47,669 bases of DNA from Armatimonadota bacterium (GCA_020354555.1 CP070648.1:4156246-4203914), one strand, 5' to 3'; positions 27,491 through 37,324 are shown, numbered from the stretch's first letter. Made by a program: numbers and translations. Notes: generated from the sequence alone by a model not told the origin.

Positions 27491-28363
27491 TCACCCCGAC
27501 CAGGTTGAATACCAGGCCCGGTAGGCCTGGCTGACCATGTCGCTGATCGCGTTTGGGAACAGCATGACCGCGAACGCGCAGACCACCATGAACGGGCCGA
27601 ACGGTATGTACTCGTGGCGTCGGCGCAGACGCGTCACGATGAGGACGATGCCGACCAGCGCCCCGGCAACCACAGCGAGAGCGAAGCTCAGCAGCGCCAT
27701 CGCGGGGCCGAGGAGAGCCCCGATTGCCGCGCCGAGCTTGAGGTCGCCGCCGCCCATACCTTCCTTGCGGAAGACGAGTTGACTGAACAGCTCCATGAGG
27801 ATGAAGAAGACGGCCCCGACGACGATGCCGACCACCGAGGCGGGCAGCGACAGCACCCACGACGTCCACGGTATGCCGAACGTCAGGAGCGGCTTGTCCC
27901 ACAGCAGGATACCCGCGACGTCGAGGACGACGCCGACCCCGATACCGGCAAACGCCAGCTCGTCGGGGATGATCATATGCTCCAGGTCGATGAAGAAGAT
28001 GGCGATGAACAGCCCCGCGAACACGAGCTTGCCGACGAGCCACGCGATCGCCGGCGCGCCGGCGGTCCACACCTCCTGCGACGTCAACCACGCGGTGAGG
28101 AATGCGGCGCCGGTGATCAACTCGACCACGAAGTAGCGCCAACTGATGGGGACGCCGCAGTAGCGGCATTTGCGCCCGAGGGCGAGGAAGCTGAGCAACG
28201 GGACGAGGTCGAGCGGGCGCAGGCGCTCGCCGCACGCCGGGCAGTGCGAGGGCGGCTGGACGATAGACTCGTCCCGCGGCAGTCGGTAGATGCAGACGTT
28301 GAGGAAGCTCCCCACGGCTGTGCCGAGGGCGAACAAGAAGATGGCGATGATTGCATCCGCCAT
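27491..28363 (-). CDS. pilD: Prepilin peptidase / N-methyltransferase
   Basis: 290 residues, polytopic membrane protein that cuts prepilin leaders after Gly and methylates the new N-terminus. The N-terminal GSFLNVCIYRLPR and two Cys pairs, C41-x2-C44 and C66-x2-C69, form the zinc site of the full-length bifunctional family. Catalytic aspartates are D126 in FIDLEHMIIPDE and D207 in MGGGDLKLG (the GxGD motif). All are present. It follows pilC after ten bases and precedes its prepilin substrates. Confidence 0.95.
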   Translation of the reverse strand: MADAIIAIFLFALGTAVGSFLNVCIYRLPRDESIVQPPSHCPACGERLRPLDLVPLLSFLALGRKCRYCGVPISWRYFVVELITGAAFLTAWLTSQEVWTAGAPAIAWLVGKLVFAGLFIAIFFIDLEHMIIPDELAFAGIGVGVVLDVAGILLWDKPLLTFGIPWTSWVLSLPASVVGIVVGAVFFILMELFSQLVFRKEGMGGGDLKLGAAIGALLGPAMALLSFALAVVAGALVGIVLIVTRLRRRHEYIPFGPFMVVCAFAVMLFPNAISDMVSQAYRAWYSTWSG

Positions 28364-28373
28364 GCCGGCGCGA

Positions 28374-29621
28374 TTACATCCCGCCCCCGCCCGCCAACTC
28401 GTTGATGATGGCGATCAGGGGGAGGAACATGGAGATGACGATGAAGCCGACGATGCCCCCGAGCAGGACGATCATGACCGGCTCCAGCGCGGCCGTCAAG
28501 CTCTGGAGCGTGGCCTCGACTTCGCTCTCGTAGAAGTCGGCGACCTTGCTGAGCATCGCATCGAGAGAACCGGTCTCCTCGCCGATGGAGATCATCTGCA
28601 CCACCATGGGAGGGAACAGGCCGCTCTTGGCCAGCGGGTCGCCGATGCGTTCGCCTTCGCGAATGGCGGCGCGGGCGGCCATGACGGCGTCGGATATGAT
28701 CTCGTTGTCGATCGCCCCGGCGACGGTCTCCAGCGCCTGGAGGATGGGGACGCCGCTGACCAGCAGAGTCCCCAGAGTGCGGGAGAAGCGCGCGATCGCG
28801 ACCTTATGGTTGAGCTTCCCGAACACGGGTATACGGAGCTTGACCCAGTCCCACTGGCGCTTGCCGGTGCGCGTTCTGATGTAGCGGCTGAACGCGGTCC
28901 ACAGCAGAACCGCGCCGATGATTATGATGTACCACTTGCTTTTCATGAAGTCGGAGCAGCTCACCAGGATCTGCGTCGGCAGCGGCAGCTCCTTGACCCC
29001 CAGCTCCTCGAACAACTCCATGAAGCGCGGGATGATGAAGGTCACCAGGCCGAGCACGATCAGGACGGCGAAGACGAGGACCAGGGTCGGGTAGGTCATC
29101 GCCGACTTGATCCTGCGCTTGAGGCGCTGATCTTCCTCGAGGAAGGTGGAGAGGCGATTGAGCGTCTCGTCGAGCACACCGCCGACCTCACCGGCTCGCA
29201 CCAAGCCGACGAAGAGGTTGGTGAACACGCCGGGATACTTGGTCAGCGCGCGCGACAGGGTCTCGCCCGCCTCGACCGATGCCTGGATATCCCGGATGAT
29301 TTCGCGCAGGCGCAGGCTGCTGGTTTGCTCCTCGAGCACGGCGAGGCAGCGCACCAGCGACACGCCGGCGTTCATCATCGTCGCGAACTGGCGGCAGAAA
29401 ATGGAAAGGTCACGCCCGCTGACGCGGCCGAAGATGACGAAGCCTTTGCGGGCGGGGCGCGCGGCCCCCTCCGCAGGGGCGGCCCGCTCCTCGCTGACCT
29501 TCTGCACCCAGAAGCCCTTCTCGCGCAGGCGGCGCACCAGCACCTGCTCGTTTTCGGCCTCGGTGCTGCCCTTGTGCACCTTGCCCAGGGCGTCTTTTGC
29601 GACGTAGCTGAAAACTGCCAT
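28374..29621 (-). CDS. pilC: Type IV pilus inner-membrane platform protein PilC
   Basis: 415 residues, usual length. Two T2SSF domains, each of cytoplasmic helices plus membrane segments. The first includes FCRQFATMMNAGVSLVRCL and GEVGGVLDETL. The second includes FSRTLGTLLVSGVPILQAL and GEETGSLDAMLSKVADFYE. The N-terminal YVAKDALGKVHKG is typical. AGGAGG lies before the ATG; the gap to pilT is 18 bases. PilC links the PilB and PilT motors to the growing pilus. Confidence 0.95.
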   Translation of the reverse strand: MAVFSYVAKDALGKVHKGSTEAENEQVLVRRLREKGFWVQKVSEERAAPAEGAARPARKGFVIFGRVSGRDLSIFCRQFATMMNAGVSLVRCLAVLEEQTSSLRLREIIRDIQASVEAGETLSRALTKYPGVFTNLFVGLVRAGEVGGVLDETLNRLSTFLEEDQRLKRRIKSAMTYPTLVLVFAVLIVLGLVTFIIPRFMELFEELGVKELPLPTQILVSCSDFMKSKWYIIIIGAVLLWTAFSRYIRTRTGKRQWDWVKLRIPVFGKLNHKVAIARFSRTLGTLLVSGVPILQALETVAGAIDNEIISDAVMAARAAIREGERIGDPLAKSGLFPPMVVQMISIGEETGSLDAMLSKVADFYESEVEATLQSLTAALEPVMIVLLGGIVGFIVISMFLPLIAIINELAGGGGM

Positions 29622-29639
29622 GTGCGGCCTCCTGCCTGG

Positions 29640-30824
29640 CTATGCTGGCGCTCCGCTCTTGGTGAACAGCATCTTCTTCAACTCGTCCACGTTCATCGCC
29701 CGCGCCAGCGCTTCTTCGTAAGTGATGAGCCCGCGCTGATAGTAATCCTTGAGGCACTGATCCATGGTCTGCATGCCGAGGTGGGCGCTGGTCTGGATCA
29801 TGGACGTGATCTGGTGCGCCTTCGCCTCGCGAATCAGGTTGCGGATGGCGGCGGAGGCAGTCATGATCTCGATCACCGCGATGCGGCCGGGCATGCCGGC
29901 GCGCGGCAGCAGTTGCTGCGACACCACCGCCTCGAGGTTGTTGGACAGCATGATACGGATCTGCTCCTGCTGGCCGACCGGGAAGACGTCAACGATGCGG
30001 TCGACCGTCTGCGCGGCGTTGTTGGTGTGGACGGTAGCGAACACGAGGTGCCCGGTCTCGGCCGCGGTAATCGCCAGACGCATCGTCTCCAGGTCGCGCA
30101 TCTCGCCGACGAGGATCACGTCGGGGTCCTCGCGCAGGGCTTCGCGCAGTGCGATCTGGAAGTCCTTCGTATCCTGCCCGAGTTCGCGCTGGTTGATGAT
30201 GCTCTTCCTGTGCGTGTGCAGGTACTCGATCGGGTCCTCGATGGTGATGATGTGGCGCGACATCTCGGTGTTGATGAGCCCGATCATCGCGGCGAGAGTC
30301 GTGGACTTGCCGCTGCCGGTGGGGCCGGTGACGAGGACGAGCCCGCGCGGCTTGCGCGCGAGGTCCTCCAGCACCAGGGGCAGATTGAGTTCGCGGATGG
30401 TCGGGATCTTGGCGGGAATGAGCCGGAACGCCCCCGCCACCGTTCCCTTGTCGCGGAACACGTTCACGCGGAAACGGGCGACCTTGCCCAGCGCGTAGGA
30501 ACAGTCCAGCTCGTAAGTGCTCTCGAAGGTCTGAATCTGCTCGTCGTTGAGGATGTCGTAGATCATCCGCTGCGATGTGTGCTCGTCGAACGGCGTGTAG
30601 TTCGTCGCATAGAGTTCGCCGTCCACACGGATGACCGGAGGGATGCCGACTGCGATATGCAGGTCGGAGGAGTTCTTGGTCACGACGATGTCCAGCAGCT
30701 CATCAATGTGGACATCGCTCAGGTTCTTGACGCGCGCCTGCGGCGCCTCACGTGGGAGAGTCGCTTCCTCCTCGGCTTCAGCGGCCGGGGTCTCTGCCTG
30801 CTGTGTCTCGCTGACCGCTTCCAC
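29640..30824 (-). CDS. pilT: Pilus retraction ATPase PilT
   Basis: 394 residues from GTG at 30824, with AGGAGGTGA ten bases upstream. Hexameric retraction motor. Residues 1-33 are an acidic, Pro/Ala-rich extension. A PAS-like N2B domain follows, then Walker A GPTGSGKST (167-175), the Asp box with IITIEDPIEYLH, Walker B ILVGEMRD, the His box with ATVHTNNA, and the PilT-specific AIRNLIREAK. All key residues are present. It is placed between pilB and pilC. It lacks the C-terminal Cys pairs seen in PilB. Confidence 0.95.
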   Translation of the reverse strand: MEAVSETQQAETPAAEAEEEATLPREAPQARVKNLSDVHIDELLDIVVTKNSSDLHIAVGIPPVIRVDGELYATNYTPFDEHTSQRMIYDILNDEQIQTFESTYELDCSYALGKVARFRVNVFRDKGTVAGAFRLIPAKIPTIRELNLPLVLEDLARKPRGLVLVTGPTGSGKSTTLAAMIGLINTEMSRHIITIEDPIEYLHTHRKSIINQRELGQDTKDFQIALREALREDPDVILVGEMRDLETMRLAITAAETGHLVFATVHTNNAAQTVDRIVDVFPVGQQEQIRIMLSNNLEAVVSQQLLPRAGMPGRIAVIEIMTASAAIRNLIREAKAHQITSMIQTSAHLGMQTMDQCLKDYYQRGLITYEEALARAMNVDELKKMLFTKSGAPA

Positions 30825-30870
30825 GAGCCGTTCACCTCCTGGTCCAGACGCCTACCCCCCCAAACAAGTT

Positions 30871-30895
30871 CCCCGCCTGCGTGACGCGGGCGGGG
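30871..30895 (-). terminator. GC-rich hairpin between pilB and pilT
   Basis: Minus strand: CCCCGCC, then c-GCG-TCA-CGC-a, then GGCGGGG, a 7-bp stem extended by three pairs after one mismatch. AACTTGTTT follows, a poor T-run. It may be an attenuator, or an RNA end that separates pilB from pilT expression, rather than a full terminator. Confidence 0.45.
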
Positions 30896-30922
30896 AGCTC
30901 AGGGCATGGCCGAACAGGGGCA

Positions 30923-32674
30923 TTAACGAGTCCCTTGAGTGAATACCACCCGCATCACTTCTTCAATAGTCGTGATACCCTCCACGACCTTCTCGAAACC
31001 GTCCTGCCTGAGCGTCTTCATGCCGTTCGCGATCGCGGCCTCGACGACCTCCGACAGCGGCGCACGCTTGACGACGAGATCCTGGATCTCCTCGTTCATC
31101 AGCATCATCTCGAAGATGCCGGTGCGGCCGTAGTAGCCGGTGTGCATGCACTGCTCGCAGCCGCGGCCGCGGTAAAACACGACATCCTCAGCGTCGGCGA
31201 CGCGGAAGCCGACTCGCGTCAGCGCCTCCATCGGCGGGCGGTACTGCTCCTTGCAGTTGGGGCAGATCTTGCGCGCCAGCCGCTGGGCGAGCACCGCCGC
31301 CACCGACGCCGAGATGAGGAACGGCTCGACCCCCATGTCGACCAAGCGCGTCACCGCCGACGGCGCGTCGTTGGTGTGGAGTGTGGACAGCACCAAGTGA
31401 CCGGTCAGCGCCGCCTGCACCGCGATCTCCGCCGTCTCCAGGTCGCGGATCTCGCCGACCATGATGATGTCCGGGTCCTGGCGCAGGAAGTGCCGCATCG
31501 CGTTGGCGAAGGTCAGCCCCGCCTTGCGGTTGACGTGCACCTGGTTGATCCCCGGCAACTGGTACTCAACCGGGTCCTCGATGGTGATGATGTTCTTCTC
31601 GACCGAGTTGATCTTATTGAGGATGGCGTACTGCGTGGTTGTTTTCCCGGAACCGGTCGGGCCGGTGGAGAGGAACATGCCGTTGGGCTGCACGACGACG
31701 GTCTCGACGTCCGCCTGCACCTCGGGGAACATGCCGAGCCTGGCGAGGCCGATGAGCACGCTCGACTGGTCGAGGATGCGCATCACGGCCTTCTCGCCGA
31801 ACACCGTAGGCAGGGTGGAGACGCGCAAGTCGTAGTCCTTGCCCTCGTGGCGGACGTGGATGCGTCCGTCGAGGGGGACGCGGCGCTCCGCGATATTCAT
31901 GTCCGCCATGATCTTGATGCGGGAGATGAGGGGCGCGTGGACGTACTTCGGGATATTCATGCGCTCGTGCAGGACGCCGTCAATGCGGTAGCGGACGCGC
32001 ACGCCGCGGCGGTCGGGCTCGATGTGGATGTCGCTCGCGCGTTCCTTGATCGCGGTCTGGATGATGACGTTGACGACGCGGATGATGGGGGCTTCTTCGG
32101 CGAGCTGCGTGGCGCGGTCAACGTCTTCGTCTGCGCCCGCCCCCGCCATGACTTCGGTCTCAACGCTGGTCGCGCCGCCGCCGCCCACGCCGAGGGCTTG
32201 CAGGGCGGTCTGCAGGGATTCGTCCGAGATCGCCCCGCCGGAATCGCTGCGCTGGATGGCGGCGATGTCCTCGGCGCTGGCGAGCACCGGCTCCACTTCG
32301 TAGCCGGTCATGAGGCGAATATCGTCCAGGGCGAAGACGTTGGTGGGGTCGGCCATCGCCACCACCAGCCGATTCCCCTCGCGCCGGATGGGAATCGCGC
32401 TGTGGCGCTGGATCATGCTCTGGGGGATGGACTTCGCCGCCTGCTCGTCAATTTGGGTACGGTCGAGTTCAACGAAGGGGACGCCGATCTGCTCGGCATA
32501 GGCGCCGAGGACGTCTTTTTCCTTGACGTAGCCGCGGTCCACCAAGATGCGCCCAAGCTTCTCGGTCGTGCTGGTCTGTATGGTCAGGGCTTCGTCAAGC
32601 TGCTCCTGCGTGATGAGTCCACGATCGAGCAGGATCTGCCCTATGGGCTTCTTCGGTCCGCGGGATGTCGCCAT
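30923..32674 (-). CDS. pilB: Pilus extension ATPase PilB
   Basis: 583 residues, hexameric extension motor. An MshEN/T2SSE-N domain opens it (IGQILLDRGLITQEQLDEAL, LGRILVDRGYV), a domain that in some relatives binds cyclic di-GMP. A Gly/Ala linker (about 160-190) follows. The ATPase core has Walker [10 protein letters not shown] near 340, IITIEDPVEYQLPG, Walker B IIMVGEIRD and LSTLHTNDA. A four-Cys zinc site, CPNC and CEQC, lies near 475-520. First gene behind a good promoter. Confidence 0.95.
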   Translation of the reverse strand: MATSRGPKKPIGQILLDRGLITQEQLDEALTIQTSTTEKLGRILVDRGYVKEKDVLGAYAEQIGVPFVELDRTQIDEQAAKSIPQSMIQRHSAIPIRREGNRLVVAMADPTNVFALDDIRLMTGYEVEPVLASAEDIAAIQRSDSGGAISDESLQTALQALGVGGGGATSVETEVMAGAGADEDVDRATQLAEEAPIIRVVNVIIQTAIKERASDIHIEPDRRGVRVRYRIDGVLHERMNIPKYVHAPLISRIKIMADMNIAERRVPLDGRIHVRHEGKDYDLRVSTLPTVFGEKAVMRILDQSSVLIGLARLGMFPEVQADVETVVVQPNGMFLSTGPTGSGKTTTQYAILNKINSVEKNIITIEDPVEYQLPGINQVHVNRKAGLTFANAMRHFLRQDPDIIMVGEIRDLETAEIAVQAALTGHLVLSTLHTNDAPSAVTRLVDMGVEPFLISASVAAVLAQRLARKICPNCKEQYRPPMEALTRVGFRVADAEDVVFYRGRGCEQCMHTGYYGRTGIFEMMLMNEEIQDLVVKRAPLSEVVEAAIANGMKTLRQDGFEKVVEGITTIEEVMRVVFTQGTR

Positions 32675-32682
32675 GCCCTATA

Positions 32683-32697
32683 CCTCAGTGACTGAGG
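32683..32697 (-). promoter_or_regulatory. Hairpin overlapping the pilB ribosome binding site
   Basis: Minus strand CCTCAG-TCA-CTGAGG, six pairs. The 3' arm ends in GAGG, the likely Shine-Dalgarno, eight bases before the pilB ATG. Folding could hide the site. Confidence 0.4.
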
Positions 32698-32759
32698 CTC
32701 CCTGGCTCCCGATCCATATAAGTTGCATTAATGCCGTGGCCGCCCACAGGACCATGAGC

Positions 32760-32788
32760 ATTATACCACAAACGGGGGCCGTCCACAA
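32760..32788 (-). promoter_or_regulatory. Promoter of the pilB-T-C-D operon
   Basis: Minus strand TTGTGG (32788-32783), a 17-base spacer ending in TGG (extended -10), and a perfect TATAAT (32765-32760). The leader would be about 80 bases. The rest of the 369-base gap 32675-33043 shows only one short hairpin, CGGCC-GAAG-GGCCG, with no T-run attached, and no gene. Confidence 0.7.
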
Positions 32789-33043
32789 AGCACTGCCCGA
32801 ACCGGCACAGCACATCTGCTGGCCACAAAAAGAAGTCGTCCGCAGGTGATCCCGGCCCTTCGGCCGTGACTCCAGCAGTTCGACGCCTCCAATATACCGT
32901 TCGCCGCTGTGCTCTAAACCCTTTTCAGAAATGGGACGCGCCCAAACGCCTTCTGGTGCACCTTCGCTGCACGGCCCGGCTTCTCCTGCCGCGCCTCGCG
33001 AGTTTTCGAGAGACGCCCGCGACCCGGGCATCGACGGGGCAAC

Positions 33044-33907
33044 TCACCCGCTCAATGCCCGCGCCAGCGCGTCATGCATCACCTCGACCGGCGCCGCACG
33101 CCCGGTCCAAATCGTGAACGCCGTCGCCCCTTGGAGCACGAGCATCCGCCGCCCGCCCACCACTCGGCACCCGCGTTCTTCCGCGCGTGCCAGCAGCCCG
33201 GTCGTAGAAGGGTTGTATACCATATCATATACCAGCATCCCCGGCCGCAGCCATTCCGCGCGCACGGGCGGCTCATCCTCGGGGTGTGGATACATGCCGA
33301 TCGGTGTCGCGTTGACCACGGCGTCCGCCGCGTTGACGGCGCGTCCCACGGCCGATTTCTCCCACGCTATCGCCGCGCCCTGCGCCCCGGAGCGCGCCTG
33401 TCGCGCCAACTCTGCCGTGCGCGCCCCCTGCTCCAGCCTGCGCGCTACCACCCACACCCGCGCCGCCCCCATTTGCGCCAGCGCCACGACCGCCCCGTGC
33501 GCCGCTCCCCCGGCGCCAAGCACCACGACCGTGCGTCCGGTCATATCTTCGGCTCGCTCCGTAAGCGACCGCGTGAAGGCCTCGACGTCGGTGTTATAGC
33601 CGAGGAGTTTGTCGTCGCGGCAGTGAACCGTGTTCACCGCGCCGACGAGATCCCCAGGCGGGACGATCTCGTCCACAGCGCGCAGCGCGTGTTGCTTGAG
33701 CGGAATCGTCATGTTGACGCCGACGATGTTGAGGGCCGGCAGCGCCCGCAGCGCCTGGTCGAAGTTGTCGGGCGCCACAGCGAAAGGGAGATAGCACCAG
33801 TCCATGCCGAGGTGCTGGAACGCGGCGTTGTGCATGTGCGGCGACAGGCTGTGGCCGACGGGATAGCCGAAAACCCCCACCAGCTTGGTCTGCCCAGTGA
33901 TGTTCAT
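33044..33907 (-). CDS. aroE: Shikimate dehydrogenase
   Basis: 287 residues. Reduces 3-dehydroshikimate to shikimate with NADPH in aromatic amino-acid synthesis. The start MNITGQTKLVGVFGYPVGHSLSP is typical, with substrate residues in VGHSLSP. K71 (NMTIPLKQ) and D107 (GYNTDVEAF) are the catalytic pair. VVLGAGGAAHGAV is the nucleotide loop and VNATPIGMYP is present. ATG 33907 overlaps the yqeG stop as ATGA with AAGGA upstream, so the two are translationally coupled. The open frame upstream of this ATG is only a shadow of yqeG. Confidence 0.94.
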   Translation of the reverse strand: MNITGQTKLVGVFGYPVGHSLSPHMHNAAFQHLGMDWCYLPFAVAPDNFDQALRALPALNIVGVNMTIPLKQHALRAVDEIVPPGDLVGAVNTVHCRDDKLLGYNTDVEAFTRSLTERAEDMTGRTVVVLGAGGAAHGAVVALAQMGAARVWVVARRLEQGARTAELARQARSGAQGAAIAWEKSAVGRAVNAADAVVNATPIGMYPHPEDEPPVRAEWLRPGMLVYDMVYNPSTTGLLARAEERGCRVVGGRRMLVLQGATAFTIWTGRAAPVEVMHDALARALSG

Positions 33908-34416
33908 CCAGCTTCCTTGACGCTGCCGCGCAGCCGGCGCAGGACGAACCATTCCAGGATGCGCATGATCCGGGTCGCGGGGAAATCGCGCCCGCTCAGC
34001 GGCCGCACCAGAATCGTGAACAGGCCCAGGCGATTGCCGCCCATGACGTCGGTGAACAACTGGTCGCCGACCAGGGCTGCGGCGTCCGGCGTGACTCCGA
34101 GCATCGCCATCGCCTGCCGCAGGCCGCGGCGCGAGGGCTTGCCGGCGGGCGCCAGCCACAGCGCACCCACTTCGTCGGCGATTGCCGACACCCGCGCCTT
34201 GCTGCGCGCGTTGGAGGCGATGCACACGCGCATGCCCATGCCGCTGGCTTTCTGCAGCCAGCGCTGCACCTCCTGGCGTACGCGGTTGCGATTCCAGTCC
34301 ACGATGGTGTTGTCGAGGTCCACGATCAGCCCCTCGATGCCGCGCCCGCGCAGCTCGTCGAGCGGGATCTCCCAGATCGCCTCCGCCATCATGTCCGGGC
34401 GAAGAAGGTCAAGCAT
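33904..34416 (-). CDS. yqeG: YqeG-family HAD phosphatase
   Basis: 170 residues, HAD superfamily class IIIA. Motif I is DLDNT (33-37), motif II ASN (67-69), the Lys is K93 in AGKPSRRG, and motif III is GDQLFTD (117-123). Usual length. In Firmicutes yqeG stands just before yqeH and aroE; here yqeH is missing and aroE follows with a 4-base overlap. Substrate unknown to me. Confidence 0.9.
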   Translation of the reverse strand: MLDLLRPDMMAEAIWEIPLDELRGRGIEGLIVDLDNTIVDWNRNRVRQEVQRWLQKASGMGMRVCIASNARSKARVSAIADEVGALWLAPAGKPSRRGLRQAMAMLGVTPDAAALVGDQLFTDVMGGNRLGLFTILVRPLSGRDFPATRIMRILEWFVLRRLRGSVKEAG

Positions 34417-34466
34417 GGCTACCTATGGAGTCCCGGGGATTGCCGCAGGGCCGGAGACTCCGCAGA

Positions 34467-37163
34467 TCACTCTCCCAGCCGCGCCGCCAGCGCCTCAACA
34501 CGTTCGCGTAGGGCGGCAGCGTGCCGTTCCGACTCCTCGGCGCGCGCGCGGGTGTCGGCGACGACCTGCGCCGGCGCGCGCTTCAGGAAATTCGCATTCT
34601 TCAGCTTGCCGCGCACGCGGTTCATCTCGCTCTCCAGCTTGGCAAGCTCCTTTTGCAGACGATCCCGCTCCTTCTCGAGTTCCGCGGCTGATACTGCGGC
34701 GGCGACTGCGACCCGCACCTGCCCGCCCTCCCAGACCACGACGTCGGTGGCGGCGTCGGACTGCGGCGCGCCCGACTCGACGCTCACCGACTTCGCCCGT
34801 ACCAGGTGAGCGACTACTTCCCCGGCCGCCGCGAGCGTTCCCGCCGCCGCTTGCCGCTCCGGCGTCAGGATCACGTCAACCGTTGCCGCGGGCTGCACGC
34901 CCTGCTCTGCCCGGAGACGCCGCGCCGATGTTACGACGTCCATGACCAAGGTCATCGCCGCCTCGGCCTGCGCGTCGCGCAGTGCGGCATTCGACTCCGG
35001 CCACGGCGCGATCATGATGGACGCCCCGGAGTGCGGCAGCGCCTGCCACAGCTCCTCAGTGATGAACGGCATAAACGGGTGCAGCAGCCGCAGGGTCCGC
35101 TCGAACGCGTAGATAATCACATCCCGTGTCAGCGCCTGCGCCTCCGCGTCATCGCCGTGCAGGGCCGGCTTGGCGATCTCCAAATACCAGTCGCACAGCT
35201 CGCCCCAGAAGAAGTCGTAGAGCGCGCGCGCCGCCTCGTCCACGCGGTATTCGGTGAGCGCTTGCGTCACGGTCGTGGTGGTCGCTTCGAGCCGGCTCAG
35301 TATCCAGCGTTCGGGCAGGCCGCCGGCGGATGCGAGCTGCTCGGGGTCCGGCCACGTGCGCCCCGCGCGCGCGTAAGCGGCGTCATCGAGGTTCATCCGC
35401 ACCAGGCGCGCGGCGTTCCAGATCTTGTTCGCGAAATTGCGGCTCATCTCGATGCGCTCCTCGGTGAAGCGCACGTCTTGTCCGCTCGAGCACTGGACGA
35501 TGAGCCCGAAGCGCGTCGCGTCGGCGCCATAGGTGCTGATGAGGTCCATCGGGTCGACCCCGGTGCCCAGGGACTTGCTCATCCGGCGCCCCTCCCAGTT
35601 GAGGATCGTCGGGTGCACGAGCACGCGATAGAACGGCACTTTGCCCGTGAACTCAAGGCTCGTCATCACCATGCGCACGACCCAGAGGTAGAGGATGTCG
35701 CGGCCGGTGATGAGCAGGTCGGTGGGGTAGAAGCACTCCATCTCGGGCGTCGCCTCCGGCCACCCCAGCGTCGCAAACGGCCACAGGGCGGAACTGAACC
35801 AGGTGTCGAGCACGTCCGGGGCCTGCTCGATCTTCCGTGTGCCGCAGGCGCCGCAGTGATCGGGCGGATCCACCTGCACCGTGAGCGCGTCGCACTCCTC
35901 GCAGAACCACACGGGCAGGCGGTGCCCCCACCAGATCTGCCGCGAGATGTTCCAGTCGCGCAGGTTGTCGAGCCAGTCCAGAGTGTAGCCGAGGAAGCGG
36001 TCGGGAACGTACTCAACTCCGCCGGCCTGCAGGCTTTTCTTCGCCATGTCGGCGAGTTCGCGCATGGCGAGGAACCACTGCTCGCTGAGCAGCGGTTCGA
36101 TGGCGGTGGCGCACTTGTCGTGGTGGCCGATGGAGTAATGGTATTGCTCGGTTTCGATCAGCAGGCCCTGCGCCTCGAGGTCGCGCAGCACCGCCTCGCG
36201 CGCCTCGTAGCGATCCAGGCCCGCGTACTTGCCCGCGTCCTCGGTCATGCGCGCGTCCTTGCCGATGACCGTCACGCTCGGCAGCCCGTTGCGCTGTCCC
36301 GCGTCGAAGTCATTCGGATCGTGCGCGGGGGTGATCTTCACCGCGCCGGAGCCGAACTCCGGGTCCACCAGCACGGCATCCTCGACCAACGGAATCTCGC
36401 GATTCATGAGCGGCAAGATGAAGGTCTTACCGCGGAGAGCGCGGTAGCGCGCGTCGTCGGGATGAACGCCGACCGCAGTGTCGCCCAGCATCGTCTCCGG
36501 CCGCGTCGTCGCCACGACGACAAAGGATGATCCGTCGGCTGCGGGGTAGCGGATGTGCCACAGCTTGCCGTCCACCTCGCGGTGCTCGACTTCGAGGTCG
36601 CTCACCGTGGTATTGCAGGCGGGACACCAGTTGACCACTCGCTCGCCGCGGTAGATCCAGCCGCGCTGGTAGAAGTGCACGAACGCGGTCAATACCGCGC
36701 GGTAGTAGCCGTCATCGAGGGTGAAGCGCTCGCGGCGCCAGTCGTATGAGCAGCCCAGCGCGCGCAGTTGCTTGAGGATGGTGCCGCCGTACTTCTCGCG
36801 CCACTGCCACATGCGTTCGAGGAACTCCTCGCGGCCGAGGGCGTGGCGCGACGTGCCCTCCGCCGCGAGTTCGGCCTCGACCTTCATCTGAGTCGGAATG
36901 CCGGCGTGGTCGGTGCCGGGGAGGATGAGGGTTTCCTTGCCGAGCATACGCTGCCAGCGCGCAAGGAGATCGTGGATCGCGTGCTGCAGCGCGTGCCCCA
37001 TGTGCAGCGATCCCGTCACATTCGGCGGGGGGATGGTGATGCAGAAGCGCGGCTTCGACGCATCGCCCTCCGCGTGGAAATGGTCCGCGCGATTCCAGAA
37101 GTCGTACCACTTCTGCTCGACCGCGTGGGGCTCATAGGTCTTCGACAGCTCTGACGCGTCCAT
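34467..37163 (-). CDS. valS: Valyl-tRNA synthetase
   Basis: 898 residues, class I synthetase that charges tRNA-Val. HMGH (54-57) is the HIGH motif and RMSKS near 526 the KMSKS motif. The CP1 editing domain has TTRPETMLGDTAV. An anticodon-binding helical domain follows. The C-terminal coiled coil (LEKERDRLQKELAKLESE...) is the tRNA-binding arm of ValS. GGAGAG lies before the ATG. Expression is likely governed by the T-box leader upstream. The gap to yqeG is 50 bases. Confidence 0.96.
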   Translation of the reverse strand: MDASELSKTYEPHAVEQKWYDFWNRADHFHAEGDASKPRFCITIPPPNVTGSLHMGHALQHAIHDLLARWQRMLGKETLILPGTDHAGIPTQMKVEAELAAEGTSRHALGREEFLERMWQWREKYGGTILKQLRALGCSYDWRRERFTLDDGYYRAVLTAFVHFYQRGWIYRGERVVNWCPACNTTVSDLEVEHREVDGKLWHIRYPAADGSSFVVVATTRPETMLGDTAVGVHPDDARYRALRGKTFILPLMNREIPLVEDAVLVDPEFGSGAVKITPAHDPNDFDAGQRNGLPSVTVIGKDARMTEDAGKYAGLDRYEAREAVLRDLEAQGLLIETEQYHYSIGHHDKCATAIEPLLSEQWFLAMRELADMAKKSLQAGGVEYVPDRFLGYTLDWLDNLRDWNISRQIWWGHRLPVWFCEECDALTVQVDPPDHCGACGTRKIEQAPDVLDTWFSSALWPFATLGWPEATPEMECFYPTDLLITGRDILYLWVVRMVMTSLEFTGKVPFYRVLVHPTILNWEGRRMSKSLGTGVDPMDLISTYGADATRFGLIVQCSSGQDVRFTEERIEMSRNFANKIWNAARLVRMNLDDAAYARAGRTWPDPEQLASAGGLPERWILSRLEATTTTVTQALTEYRVDEAARALYDFFWGELCDWYLEIAKPALHGDDAEAQALTRDVIIYAFERTLRLLHPFMPFITEELWQALPHSGASIMIAPWPESNAALRDAQAEAAMTLVMDVVTSARRLRAEQGVQPAATVDVILTPERQAAAGTLAAAGEVVAHLVRAKSVSVESGAPQSDAATDVVVWEGGQVRVAVAAAVSAAELEKERDRLQKELAKLESEMNRVRGKLKNANFLKRAPAQVVADTRARAEESERHAAALRERVEALAARLGE

Positions 37164-37324
37164 TCAACTCTCCAGTACCTCATAGTAGCGCAGCCGTCGC
37201 GGCTGCGTCTATGCCTGCAGGGCGGGGATTCCCGCCACACGCGGGCAAGCCTATCCCCACCGGTGTTGCGGCGGGCGTGGGAACGCCGGCCCGACAATCC
37301 GCGGCGACCCGCCGTTCCCAAACG
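37164..37324 (-). repeat. Spacer with inverted repeats between T-box terminator and valS
   Basis: Minus strand: TGGGAACG...CGTTCCCA (an arm pair about 25 bases apart), GGCGGGAATCCCCGCC, and GCAGCC-GCGAC-GGCTGC just before the ribosome binding site. It looks like one or two palindromic intergenic elements. No gene. Confidence 0.45.

Noticed and set aside
28290-30884. Open frame of 864 codons on the plus strand
   Set aside because: It lies opposite pilD, pilC and pilT, which have all family motifs. Its translation is low-complexity, rich in His, Asp, Arg and Leu, as expected for the mirror frame of GC-rich genes.
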